64,000 nucleotides of DNA from Cyprinodon diabolis (taxonomy: Eukaryota; Chordata; Actinopteri; Cyprinodontiformes; Cyprinodontidae). The notes under the pieces are model-generated. The model did not search any database, was not told the DNA's origin, and was given only the letters and a program-made list of their open reading frames with translations. Positions 13,020 through 24,535 of the stretch are shown here, one piece after another. The translations under genes and the position numbers were made by a program. The first letter of the stretch is position 1. Every line of letters starts with the position of its first letter. The stretch spans positions 26,126,091 through 26,190,090 of the forward strand of contig CM060078.1 of NCBI GenBank assembly GCA_030533445.1, given 5' to 3'.

Positions 13020-14045
13020 ATGGCCAAAACTAGAGAGCTGTCAAAGGACACCCGAAACAAAATTATAGACCTGCACCAGGCTGGGAAGTCTGGATCTGCA
13101 ATAGGTAAACAGCTTGGTGTGAAGAAATCAACTGTGGGATCAAATATTAGAAAATGGAAAACATACAAGACCACTGATAATCTTCCTCTATCTTGGGCTC
13201 CACGCAAGATCTCACCTCGTGGGGTCAAAATGATCACAAGAACGGTGAGTAAAAATCCCAGAACCACACGGGGGGACCTAGTGAATGACCTGCAGAGAGC
13301 TGGGACCAAAGTAACAAAGGCTACCATCAGTAACACACTACGCCGCCAGGGACTCAAATCCTGCAGTGCCAGACGTGTCCCCCTGCTTAAGCCAGTACAT
13401 GTCAAGGCCCGTCTCAAGTTTGCTAGAGAGCATTTGGATGATCCAGACGATGACTGGGAGAATATCATATGGTCAGATGAAACCAAAATAGAACTTTTTG
13501 GTAAAAACTCGACTCGTCGTGTTTGGAGGAGAGAGAATGCTGAGTTGCATCCAAAGAACACCATACCTACAGTGAAGCATGGGGGTGGAAACATCATGCT
13601 TTGGGGCTGTTTTTCTGCTAAGGGACCAGGACGACTGATCCGTGTGAAGGAAAGAATGAATGGGGCCATGTATCATCAAATTTTGAGTGAAAACCTCCTT
13701 CCATCAGCAAGGGCATTGAAGATGAAACGTGGCTGGGTCTTTCAGCATGACAATGATCCCAAACACACCACCCGGGTAACGAAGGAGTGGCTTCGTAAGA
13801 AGCATTTCAAGGTCCTGGAGTGGCCTAGCCAGTCTCCAGATCTCAACCCCATAGAAAATCTTTGGAGGGAGTTGAAAGTCTGTGTTGCCCAGCGACAGCC
13901 CCAGAACATCACTGCTCTAGAGGAGATCTGCATGGAGGAATGGGCCAAAATACCAGCAACAGTGTGTGAAAACCTTGTGAAGACTTACAGAAAACGTTTG
14001 ATCTGTCATTGCCAACAAAGGGTATATAACAAGGTATTGAGATGA
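13020..14045 (+). CDS. Tc1-like transposase, intact 341 aa
   Basis: Cut-and-paste DDE transposase. Residues about 1-115 hold paired helix-turn-helix DNA-binding domains ([20 protein letters not shown]…, [16 protein letters not shown]…, [16 protein letters not shown]). The catalytic domain follows, with D153 in [12 protein letters not shown]244 in [10 protein letters not shown] and E279 in [10 protein letters not shown], so spacing between the second D and E is 34 residues (DD34E). The glycine-rich box ([18 protein letters not shown], from 188) is present. The length matches the roughly 340 residues usual for the family. The start ATG at 13020 sits in CACCATGG, a good Kozak context. No frameshift or internal stop is seen. 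Activity cannot be judged from sequence alone, since missense changes are not visible without a family consensus. Confidence 0.95.
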   Translation: MAKTRELSKDTRNKIIDLHQAGKSGSAIGKQLGVKKSTVGSNIRKWKTYKTTDNLPLSWAPRKISPRGVKMITRTVSKNPRTTRGDLVNDLQRAGTKVTKATISNTLRRQGLKSCSARRVPLLKPVHVKARLKFAREHLDDPDDDWENIIWSDETKIELFGKNSTRRVWRRENAELHPKNTIPTVKHGGGNIMLWGCFSAKGPGRLIRVKERMNGAMYHQILSENLLPSARALKMKRGWVFQHDNDPKHTTRVTKEWLRKKHFKVLEWPSQSPDLNPIENLWRELKVCVAQRQPQNITALEEICMEEWAKIPATVCENLVKTYRKRLICHCQQRVYNKVLR

Positions 14046-14048
14046 ACT

Positions 14049-14255
14049 TTTGTTATTGACCAAATACTTATTTTCCACCATATTTTGCAAATAAATTCTT
14101 TAAAAATCAGACAATGTGATTTTCTGGATTTTTTTTCTCATTTTGTCTCTCATAGTTGAGGTATATCTATGATGAAAATTACCGGCCTCTCTCATCTTTT
14201 TGAGTGGGAGAACTTGCACTATTGGTGGCTGACTAAATACTTTTTTGCCCCACTG
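14049..14255 (-). repeat. Right TIR of Tc1 element (IR/DR type)
   Basis: Inverted counterpart of 12656-12861. It begins three bases after the transposase stop codon and ends TTGCCCCACTG before the TA duplication. Confidence 0.93.
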
Positions 14256-15050
14256 TATGCTTGTCATGCAGCTGTTCAAGGTGAAGTGTTTGCCTGTTTG
14301 TGTCAGTGTGCAGGATAGCTTTGTATTCACTGATTGCAAGTTTTATCTGTGTTGAGAGCAGGGGTAGTAGGCCTGTTTGAGTGAAGTGGTGTTTGTATGA
14401 GCTGCTGTCACTCACATTTTAATATTTCATTGAGTTCATGGTCCTGTTTCTGCCATGTGACTGAAAGAACAAAAGCAGAGTAAACAAACTGAAAGCAACC
14501 GCTTTGATGTGTTTAACTGTGTCCAATAGACCATTTTTACTGTTTATAGTGGAAAATTGAATACGCCTTAAGTTTTAATATTTTGTCACTGACCACCATG
14601 AACCTAAGTAAATCTTTTTAGAAGCTTACACAATAGAACAACCCAAGTTAGTGAATTATTGTGAAGCAAGAAGAGTGATTTCAGTCAGAAAATATTCAAT
14701 AAAAATCTAAATTGTTGCATGCTTTTAGGATGACCACCATTAAAGGTTTATTTCTACATGTTTTTCTGAGACTCTCCCTATAACTTTAGCACCAACATCT
14801 CTGCTGTGTTCTTGGTGCTCTGCGCACAAGTAGCATTAATTAAAAAAGTGACTCAGGAATACACTTCATATTTTTATTTGGAGCACTGCATATTGTACTT
14901 TTGTGTCTTTCTTTCTCTCAAATCAGATCTGCAGCTGCTTTTCATAGCTATCAACCTTTAAAAGTGCAATTTGAGTTGTTTCTCCCCTTCTAAATTTCTC
15001 TCTTCTTCTCAACCCCCCCTTTCCCTCCCCACCCCTCAATCTGTATTCAG

Positions 15051-15152
15051 GAGAAGAACAAGGACAAAGACAAACGATTCCGTCCTCTGTATGACATCCC
15101 ATACATGTTTGAGGCCCGGGAGTTCCTCAGGAAGAAGCTCATTGGGAAAAAG
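15051..15152 (+). CDS. snd1: snd1 exon A: middle of SN domain 3
   Basis: This 102-nt exon encodes 34 residues, phase 0 at both ends. It begins with a lysine/aspartate-rich stretch ([10 protein letters not shown]) and continues into the highly conserved [20 protein letters not shown], ending LIGKK. In vertebrate SND1 this follows the 'IRPPR' loop of SN3 and contains the helix that packs on the OB-fold barrel. The acceptor at 15049-15050 follows a strong pyrimidine tract of about 70 bases from 14980. The donor is AAG|gtaaga. The charged start is the variable surface loop of the domain and differs from what I recall of the human sequence, as expected. No neighbouring upstream exon is recognisable in the preceding 15 kb. 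Confidence 0.95.
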
Positions 15153-17676
15153 GTAAGAACCACTCACTGATTTTAAAGCTCCAATTTTATTTTTTATTTT
15201 TTGCTCTTCGGTAAATGAATGACTGATTTCTTTTTATCGCGCTTTTGGAATTCTGTAATAGTTGTACATAAAAATATGCAATTTGACTGTAAGTGCTCCC
15301 TGCACCTTTCTCATTGACAGACAAATGTATTTCAGAGCTGGATATCTATTTCCTCTGTGTCTGCGTGTGAATACTAAGTGCTCATGGAAGATGTCCTGGG
15401 GCTTAGTGTTGGCCTGGATGCACCCTTTAAACAAGCAGTCTTGATTTCCCCCTCTTGTGTATATTGATCTACTTGGTTTGTACACCTGGGGGGCTGCTGT
15501 GATTTACTCACATCTGACCTGTTAGAGCTTAGCAGAGGGTTAAACGCTCTTCTAGATGCATAGCAGGATTTTAGATTTCCAGTTTAGCTTTTCTTCTAGT
15601 ATGTATGCCACAACTGAATGCAAGCTGATTGTGGAAACTGAAATACAAAAAAACAACTTGTTTGGAAATGATACAACTTTGGGGGTAGGTTGAGTTTATG
15701 ACTCTGGATAAATTGTTTTTTTTACTTTTGCCAAATACAGATGGCATGTATCATGAGAACAAGAAGTGCATAAAGATTAGTGTAGAAATAAAGTTTGTAT
15801 TGATGGAAAACTGCCAAAATGGTCTTTGGGATCACATTTTAAACAATAACATCTCATAAATGTAAAACATCAAATTTCTTTGAAGCAGAAAGAAAACAAA
15901 TGGAACAGTTTTAAGGTTGAATCTGTATTTTAGTTTGACTGAGAATGTACAATACCAGCATATTGATGACTGATCTCCAACAACCCTGATAGTAGATGGA
16001 GCAAGCAGTTCACTCACACTTTCATAGCAGTACAACCGAGGCTGTTAAACAAAAACAGGCACCCACTCAAAGTCAAAAGCCAGAAGAGTTCCTTCTGGCT
16101 CTCTGTATGGGAGTGAGATTCATATCCCTGTCCCAGCTTCTTATCACAGACATTTTAATCCTCCTCATTAATGTTTTTTTAATGACAGAAAATTCAGCCC
16201 TGAGCTGGTTTTCATCAACTGAAGAGAAAATAACGATTTTGTTTGTTAGGTTTGTGTTCCAAAAATAATAGAGTACATGCAGTAGAAACTTGGAAACTGA
16301 AGCCATGCTTTGGTGCGAGTAGATCTGCCAGCACTGAATTACAACAGTTTTCATGTTGGCTTCTTTTATAATCATCTTAAACACTACAAGAAAAACTTGC
16401 ACATTTATTTCGACTTGATTTCAGAAATCTTCAGCTTTAAAGTACTTTTTAAAAGCAAAAGCATCCAGCTTTGAACAGATACAGTAAATATTGTTAGCAA
16501 TAGGCTCAATACTTGTGCTCTGAGGTTTAGCGTTTTCAAATTAGCTGTACGTTCATGTATAATTTGTTATTCGTCTCCATATATCTTGCTTTGACTGCGA
16601 GCTGCTAAAGTTAAGTTGGCTTAATTGTTCCTGCGCTGTAAGAAAAGCCTCAAGCAAATTGCTGTTTGTGTTGTTTATTGTAGTGGGAGCTCTGGATAAT
16701 TGTTTGCATTGAAAAGAGTTAACTCCTTAAGTGTGTTGGCTTGTTTTCACTGGAGTGAGTCAGTGGGTCTGTTTGCATTGTATATTGGAATGCATCAAAC
16801 CACATTGGAACAATTCAGAGCTTGTTTATATATACAAGCACACCTTGTGTCTGTAGAGATTTCTATCAGCTTTGAAAGGAGATTATGTCTTAATGTAAAA
16901 CAGCCTGAATGTTAATGCAGCTCTTACCCCTGAATTATATGTTTTAAACTGAATTAGAGCAGCAGAACTCGGACACCATGCTGACGAGAAATTTGCGTTC
17001 TCGGCCATGCTCTCAATCTAGAAATGTGCTTTACTTCTATAAATCTTCTCACTTCTCATTTGCCTTATTTCTATCATTATTACAACCCTGCAGTTAGTTT
17101 ACAGGCACTAAAAGTTGGGTTATATTTTTTGTTTCTTTATAAAAAAGGTTCAAATTTGATTAACTTCACATTTCCTTCAAAAAAAAATAAGTGTGACGTA
17201 AACACTATCCAGTATTAACACATTATACTGTATAGTTTGAAATTATTTGTGTATAGAAATGTTAGTATTTAAATTGAAACCCATGTTGAAAGGGTAAAAT
17301 TATTACTCCCATGTCACAGGAACACAACTGCACTATGAGAACAAGAAAAAAAGATTGCATAGACGGGCTCCCCACAAGGTCTGCAATCAGCCAGCAAATA
17401 ACCAACACACAAACATCCCAGTCATGCTGTCATAGCAACTGCTAAAAAGTTAGCGATGCCAGCATGAATTGTAACTCAAGCTTCTTTTGAAATTTTCTGA
17501 TTCTTAACCAAAAGTTGAAGCTTAGAAGTAAAAGCCTTCAGCCGTATGCATCTTTTTGCATTGTAGTCTAAATTAAAAACCACATTTGGGGCACAGAGAT
17601 ACTGGATTAAAGGATTTTTCACTGATTCATAATATGAGGTATTTTAGATTCTCTATATTTCTGTATAAATGTAAAC

Positions 17677-17790
17677 CCCTTTTTTGTCCCACAATTGGGA
17701 AATCTCTGCATTTTGACCCATCCCCTTGGGGAGCAGTGGGCTGGCATTGTGTGGTGCCTGGGAGCAGTATGGGCTTAATAACTGCAAGGA
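17677..17790 (-). repeat. SINE body fragment (antisense)
   Basis: ACCCATCCCCTTGGGGAGCA and GTGGGCTGGCATTGTGTGGT match the body of the family seen full-length at 20360-20570; the tRNA-like head is missing. Confidence 0.65.
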
Positions 17791-19758
17791 AGCCACATTA
17801 TTTTTTGATAAATCCTAAAAATGTCCTTCCCATCATTACTGTTACCCACTCAGGCAACATTAAGCTCAAACTTTAGGCTTTGTTATTTAAAATGAAAAGA
17901 AAGGGAAAGTAAAAACTGGAAACATTTTAGCAGTTTGGTTTTTTTAACTAGCTTCTTCTCATCAGGCATGAGAAACTATTTGAGATGTAATTACTTTGAT
18001 CCTTTTGCAGCAAAAATAATGAGGTTCTAATTTTCTTTAGTTTAAACCGGTTAAAAATTGGAGTTTACTTTTAATTTCTAAAGTAATTTTTACCTAATTG
18101 TGTAAAGCATTGAAGTAGAATCAGGAAATATTTGGCTTATAAGGATCTGAATTTTGATATGTTCAGGTTTCCTTTCAGGGCTTAAAATTGTATTATTTCA
18201 ATCTTAGGTTCTAGCTATGCCACAATTTACTATACATGCTGTCTTACAATACAGTACATTCGTTTTAAATGCACCTTTAAAGCTAAGTCAAGTATTAGTT
18301 TTACACAGAGAGCAAACATACATGATGCAGCACTTAAATGATTTTGATGATTCAGAAACCTCAAAAGTTTCTGAAAGATTCAAGCTCTCCTGCATGCATA
18401 TCTCTATATGTTGCTCCACATTTGATTAATATTGATGCTTGATCTTCCAAGTATGCTGGTGTTTTTTTTTCCTGTTTGAAGTCGGTTTCAAGTGGAGAGC
18501 TGTCCATTTTCCAGCGGCACTGCTTCCTCCCTTCTTACGCTGCAAGATCAATAAAAGGAAGGGGCTCTGGGAAGTTGCTTCTCTTCTATTCCTTTTTGTT
18601 GCCAAGATACAAGACTAAAGCTCTGATTTAAACCTTCTGTCACCATATATCATTTAAAAAAAAAATAATTTAACAAGTCTGGAAAAAGCTGTGGGCTTTA
18701 GCTGCCTTGGCAACAAGAATGATTTCGTTTGGATAAAATGAAATCTCTGTTGTGAATGTTTGAAAGTTCAGTATTCGAGCATGAAGTCTTTCATAATGAT
18801 CTGTTCCACCTTGGCCTTGATAGCTTGTCATTTTGAATGCGGCATACCCTGTTGTGTGCAGGAACATGTTGCTTGTCAACAAACAGAACAATTTAGATGA
18901 CCCACTTACTTTATTGTCAGATTCTTTTGAGAGTATAAGCTATTTGAAAGAAGGTCCAGGCCTCTATGTATCAGTATTGAAATTAATAACAGTCTGTGGC
19001 TTTATCTGAATCTACATCATACATGTTCAAAAACAGATGCCAGATGAACAGTCATGCTGTGTGAGAACACTGTGGACCTTTAACTTACGCTAGCATGTCT
19101 CATAGCTGTTGTGAATGGGGATTTCATAAGCCTAGATTTATTTTTACATTTGATTTAAAAGACAGGTGACAGAAATGTAGTAAAGCTAATTGGCAATGTT
19201 CAACTAGCAAACATTCTCATTTGAAGCCTGGTAGCTGTGTGAGAACACAAGCGTGTCATGATGTAAGAAATGGGCATATTTTTCACCTACAAAACCTTCT
19301 CTGACATGATTGAGCAATAACTGCCACTCCCAGTGATCTAAATCTTAAAGCCCAACTGCAACTGGTGATTTAGGGGAATGGAGCTATGTTAAATTCCTTT
19401 TTTTCTATGAAAGCACCCCATTTCTTTATTCACAAGGGGAGCTTGGTGCATTTTTTTAATAAAGAATATCTAATATCAATTTTCAGAGGGCTTTTATTTT
19501 CATTTTTTGGCAGGAGAACTCTATAGTTAATTGCTTTGTGAACAAAAAAGTTGGCTCACATCTGGACTGGTCTTTGAAAGGAGCTTTTGGGTAAATGTAG
19601 TGTTATCATTCCAAATATTTTTCCATATTATTACTAAATTAAGTCCTAATTTCCAGTAATTTCATAGCTAATAAAGATTTGTTCTGACATTCTGCCTTTT
19701 ACCATCATGAAAAGGAAAACTTTTATGTCCAAAATCCTCTTCTAAGTTATCATTTTAC

Positions 19759-19780
19759 AAAAAAAAAAAAAAAAAAAAAA
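19759..19780. repeat. A22 homopolymer
   Basis: Twenty-two consecutive A with no recognisable retroelement body upstream; the origin is unclear. Confidence 0.9.
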
Positions 19781-20359
19781 TGCAGTGAGGCATCACCTTA
19801 TTTCGCTTTTCTCCCTGTCAGTCCAGCTCTGTCTGTCTCAGGCTTTCTTATATCCATCCCCACACGCATTGAAATGGCAGCGCTTGCATGGTGACATAAT
19901 CCCAAAAAGCTAGATTTGGCTAACTTTCTAAGTAGTGCTTCTTGCACGCCTGGGTCTCAGCTTCATCAGGAAAAAAAGTCAAATGGAAATGTTGCATTAA
20001 GCCACTTATCAGGGTTGAGCACATTTGGATAATCCTGCATGCTCAAAGTGGTTCCTGTTATGCAGCTGCTTGTGTAGCACTGTTAGCAACAGAATTTTTT
20101 GCCTTTTTATTGGTGGGCATATAAGTGAGTGAATGTCTTATGTGTGGTTGGGTATTTGATATAGAGTGGGTGAAAGTAAGAGCAGGTTCAAAGGAGAAGT
20201 TGAGATCTTAGTTCAAGCACATTCAGGTAGTTAGTTACATTTATTATCTATTAAAACTGACCTGTTATATTTCTGTAAATATTCATGTTTTCAAGTGATG
20301 GCAATAAAGATAACACTATAGTATACTGTATATAACGAAAAAATTATGATAATTTAACT

Positions 20360-20570
20360 TATTGATCTCACATTGGAGAAATTTATCTCTGCATTTAACC
20401 CATCTCCTTGGGGAGCAGTGGGCTGCCATCATGCGGTGCCCAGGGAGCAATCTGGGATTAAGGGTCTTGCTCAGAGATCCAGAGTGGCAGTTTGTGGGAG
20501 TGGGTTTTGAACTCAACCTCAGGATTCCAAGCTCTATGCCCTAACCACTAGGCTGCCACTCCTCCTACTG
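20360..20570 (-). repeat. tRNA-derived SINE (antisense)
   Basis: On the minus strand it starts GGCAGCCTAGTGGTTAGGGC (A-box-like TAGTGGTTAG) followed by a diverged B-box-like GAGTTCAAAACCC, then the body TGAGCAAGACCCTTAATCCC … CAGCCCACTGCTCCCC. This is the arrangement of a teleost tRNA-derived SINE with pol III promoter boxes. Confidence 0.75.
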
Positions 20571-20639
20571 GTCATCTTGGAGGTGAGTTTGGGGTGGCTC
20601 AGCTTACAATACTGCCCTGACCTAGTTTTACAGAGGAAG

Positions 20640-20930
20640 GGATGATGGCTTGCTTCAATGTGTCACACGACAAGATCCGCTTCAGTTCCTTCAAATAAAA
20701 CACATCTCCCTACATTTGGCCTTTTCCAAACCATTACACTCCTACCAGCATGCTTGACTGTAGGGAAGACACACTTGACTTGGTAACCCTTAGCCTGGTT
20801 GATGCCAAACTTGCTCTTATTAGACCAGGGGACTGGTTCCAGTCTTTAGTTTGCTTTTCCTCATCAGACTGTGTGGAAGATTTGGCAATCTTCTTACAGC
20901 TGTGTCATCTTTATAACCTGCAGTGTTCAT
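20640..20930 (-). mobile_element. Tc1 transposase scrap, antisense
   Basis: Read on the minus strand, pieces resemble the catalytic core of a Tc1 transposase: a PTVKHAG-x-SVMVW-like segment around 20725-20770 (compare [11 protein letters not shown] in the intact copy) and a W-N-x-x-x-W/G segment around 20820-20845 where WNHVLWSDE is usual. No ends are recognisable. Heavily decayed; the call rests on short motif resemblance. Confidence 0.5.
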
Positions 20931-21229
20931 TATGAGATGAACACCCGCTCGCCATTCACATCTGAGACCTTGTACTGCTAACGAGGTGCATGACATAGAG
21001 GAAAAATAGTTAATTGGACACAACCGAAATGTTAATTTCTCAGTGTATTCACCTTTGTAACTTTGACTAATTGTTTTGCATTGCATGAAAGTATTATACC
21101 GTATGCTGCCAAGAAGTATCGAGTCACACCAAATCAATGAATTTGGATGCTCCAATTCAAATCTACTATTCCTGTTTGGATATATGGTGTCAACATTCTG
21201 CCAGAATTGCACACAGGTAGTAAATACTC

Positions 21230-21930
21230 GTTTAAGTAGCTTTACTTCATACAGACGCTTATTGACTCTTTCTACCGCAAATGTTCTTTCTCTGTGCACA
21301 CGTGGTTTGATTTCCACGTGTGCATAGCGTCCCTGCTCCTCGCATGTGGATCCATTTCTGCTCACTGTTGTCAATTTTTGTCATTTTGAAGGCGTTCGCT
21401 ACCAGACAAAGCAACCTGTCTTTAATTGGCTACAAGGAATCCCTCAAGTTAACGAGCGTTCCCATTTCCAGTTTGAGTTTGCAGAAATTATCAGGCTATT
21501 TGACCAAAACTTTTTTTTTTTGTTGACTTATAATCCTTTTTAACCGACACCCTACAGCCAATCAGAATCTAATATTCATCCAGACCATCTTATATTTATT
21601 GAGTTTGCTTACCAACTTCCAACTTTTGAAGAGAAGTGGATAGCATGAAGTTGCTTTGCTAGTAGGAAGACAATTACAGCTTAAAGAGCTGAAAAGTAGC
21701 CAATCACAGAGTTGGTTTTTCTGGATGCATTCAAAGTGACAAAAGTTGATCTGAGCGCGCAGAGATGGGTCCACATGCAAGCATTATAGAATATATAGGC
21801 GCATAAAAAGTAAACCACAATTTCTCGAAAGGAGCATGCACCCGTGTCTTTGTGTATATTTGGGACAGAACATTCAATGTGTCCATGGATAGTAGTTTAC
21901 ATGTGTACATTTTCAATAAAACTGCTCATT
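21230..21930. repeat. Inverted-repeat element with long diverged arms
   Basis: GCATGTGGATCCATTTCTGC at 21342 and the following GTCAATTTTTGTCATTTTGA match the complement of 21723-21778 (GCATGTGGACCCATCTCTGC … TCAACTTTTGTCACTTTGA) at roughly three in four positions. Weaker pairing continues inward (ATTGGCTAC on both sides) and outward. Limits are approximate; no recognisable protein. Confidence 0.6.
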
Positions 21931-23947
21931 TAAATATTTATTACAAGTGACTTTTGGGAGAATTCTGACTCGATATAGAAAAACTCCAATTCACTGGTTG
22001 GAATTAAGAAAAGCAGAGTCTGTAATATGGGTTGACGTTTTTATGTACGTATATAGGTTGAAATTTCTTCAGGGTTCCATGAAAAGATGTGACAAATATG
22101 TATAAAAATATCTGAGACGTACTTACGTAATACACTGCAGATAAAGCTAAATTTTTAGTCCCTCCATTCATCAGTTCCCTGCAAAGCATCTCATATATTT
22201 CCAGAATCAGAGCTGCTGTTCTGTTAGATAATACAAATAATGATTATAACCTTCTAAAAAGCAGCCTGAACTGCTCACCTTCTAATATTCTCTTATCAGG
22301 ATTATTATCAGTATTATTTTTACACGTCAGTCTCTCTTTCATGTTTGCCCTTTTTTTTTTATTGTCTCATGCTATAGTTTGGTCATATCGGTTTCCATGT
22401 TATGGTGCCGGTTGGTGAGAACCATTGATGTTTAAATCCACTATTTATTTAGATTTTCCAACATGCCCCTCATGACGCTTCCACTATAGCAGTTCCTACA
22501 TATATGCATACATACGTCTTCTCTCCTACCTTCTGATCTGTCGCCATATATTTTCTGCTGTGAGTCATATCAGTTAAATGGGTTCGGTACATTGAAATTA
22601 GTCTGCGCAAACATGCGTCTTCATGTTTATGCTGCCATATCTGTTAAGATATGTGTGATCATAGTTCAATAGAATTTGTTGGAGACGGTTGCTTATTTTA
22701 GTTGCTGCAAATCTTAACCTCCCACATTTTTCAGGGTAAGCAGCCTTTCTCTCTGTTCCTGTCTTGGAAAACCACTCATTCTGAGCTCATGCTGGGTTGG
22801 AGTACTGGTAATCACGACGTGGCACATGTTCCCTTTTCATATCAAAGCTTTGTACAAGTTGTCATGTAGTACAACCACGTTAACTGGTAAATCTAAAAAA
22901 AAAACAACAAAAAAAAAAACCTGGGACTGAAGTCTAATTTTTAAAGGCTTAAAATCAGAGACTGAAGCAGATTTTACATCCCCAGATTTACAAAAACTTT
23001 AATTTGCTGATACAAATTATATAGATATAGAATTTAACTAATTTAAAAGAAAGACAATTAATTGTTTAAATATTACCCTGTTATTGCATATATATTGGAT
23101 AACATGATTTGCACATAAAATAATAATAGTTGTAAGCATCAGTCTTTTGTAAAGAAAAAAAGTTTGGCCCTATCCTTAACTTTGAGATTACCGGATGAGT
23201 CAGCATTTTAAACACAGGATCATGGCTAGAAATTAAACGCTTGAAAGAAAACTGACCAAAGGGTCTGAAAATGTACTCAGTTTTTATGGCGTTTATCTAG
23301 GTTGGCTTTTGGTATTTCGCTACTGTACCAATTTAACAAAATATACCCAAACAACCAGATCTAATTCCCTTTAGCAGACTTAATGAACAGCACAAATGCC
23401 ACCATAGAGAATTCAGTTTCCTTTTTTTAAATAGAGCTGCACACGGTGTTCCCTTGAACGTTCGTCTCTTCCTCACCTTTACTCAAAATGGTTCTAGTGT
23501 TATACCTGTATTTTCTTTTTTAAATTTAGTGGTTGCTCACTTTGTTTTTGGCTCAGAAATCTGAGTGTTATTGAACTGTGTCCAGACTACAAATGTAGTC
23601 TCAGAATAGATATTGGCTGAAACTTACACCTCTTGGTAGATCCTTTTGTCCATTCAGTAGTCATGGCTTGAAATTATGATTTGCTAATAAATCTTTCTTT
23701 ATTTTTTAAATTGAGACTATTGTAACATTTGTTCCTGTGTCATTTCTATCAGGTAAAGGGAGTAAAAAAACAGTATAAGCCTAAAAACGAAAGAAATCAC
23801 ATTACCATTTCTTTTTCCCCCCTTTTTTTTCTCATTGTATCTTATTGCATGTTGCTCTTAGATCTAAATAATTAAATTCATGAAAAAGTGTTTTATTGAA
23901 CTCAAGGGAATTTTCCAAGACTGTGCAGATTTGCATTGCCTGATTGC

Positions 23948-23950
23948 AAA

Positions 23951-24000
<50 letters not shown>

Positions 24001-24004
24001 TTTT
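23948..24004. repeat. A12(TA)16T13 palindromic tract
   Basis: Twelve A, sixteen TA units and thirteen T in direct succession; 23948-24003 is a perfect 56-bp palindrome. Confidence 0.97.
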
Positions 24005-24535
24005 GTTTGACCTGAACACCTGTTGAGTTCAATATGGCCAACTTGGTATACCACCAGATTTCTTGTAGTCTCCATAGTCCCATTTTAATCGGTAATGTAT
24101 AAATCCCCAAATAGATGCTTTCAAATTTCAACAGATTGGATACATGGCTCAGAATGTGATTTTTCGTTCATGTAGACATGTTGTATACATGATTCCTTTG
24201 GCACAGTAAACCAAATATTCCCATGCTTTTCGTCACCTCAGCAGAACAAACACATTTAGTCTCACAGTTCCATCCTTACCCATAACGGTTTCTTTTATTT
24301 AATTTTTTTTAATGAAAGCTTTAGTTTCTTTTTCCATTTTATTGTCATTGTTTCTGCACTTTGTAGTTTGTATCCAGCATTGCTTGTTGTCTTTGGGTTT
24401 TGTGAACGGTTTTCGCTCTTCTTACTCTTCGGTTAATATAAGAACACTGCTACTGTTTGTAGCATTGGGACAAACGACAACTCTCTCTACCTTCTCTCCA
24501 GTAAAAAAACCCACCGTGATAGTTATTTTCATCTA

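Larger units (their letters stand above)
12656..14255 (+). mobile_element. Tc1/mariner transposon, apparently full-length
   Basis: A 1600-bp element bounded by TA dinucleotides (12654-12655 and 14256-14257), the usual Tc1/mariner target duplication. Both ends read CAGTGGGGCAAAAAAGTATT inward. The terminal inverted repeats span about 206 bp (12656-12861 and 14049-14255) and differ at only a handful of positions. Each TIR holds an outer copy (12664-12688) and inner copy (about 12835-12861) of a direct repeat built on AAGTATTT(A/G)GTCA, which is the IR/DR arrangement known from Sleeping Beauty-type fish Tc1 elements. It carries one uninterrupted transposase ORF, whose stop lies 3 bp before the right TIR. 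Intact ORF plus near-identical TIRs suggest recent insertion. Confidence 0.96.
1..15050 (+). other. snd1 upstream intron (5' end outside window)
   Basis: No exon was recognised in these 15 kb; the SN3 segment that should precede exon A, ending near 'IRPPR', is absent. Supported content: palindrome 2789-2820, TTAA-flanked MITE 4243-4935, foldback 10903-11123, dispersed repeat 12275-12630 and the Tc1 element 12656-14255. The remainder (1-2590, 2821-4240, 4940-10900, 11125-12270, 14260-14970) is AT-rich unique-looking DNA with homopolymer T runs; short ORFs there have no recognisable motif. Confidence 0.8.

Noticed and set aside
13001..13669. 222-codon open frame on the minus strand
   Set aside because: It lies wholly opposite the Tc1 transposase; its composition is explained by codon bias of the sense gene and it has no family motif.
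20820..21374. 184-codon minus-strand open frame
   Set aside because: It partly overlaps the Tc1 scrap but its frame does not follow a transposase, and no other domain is visible.
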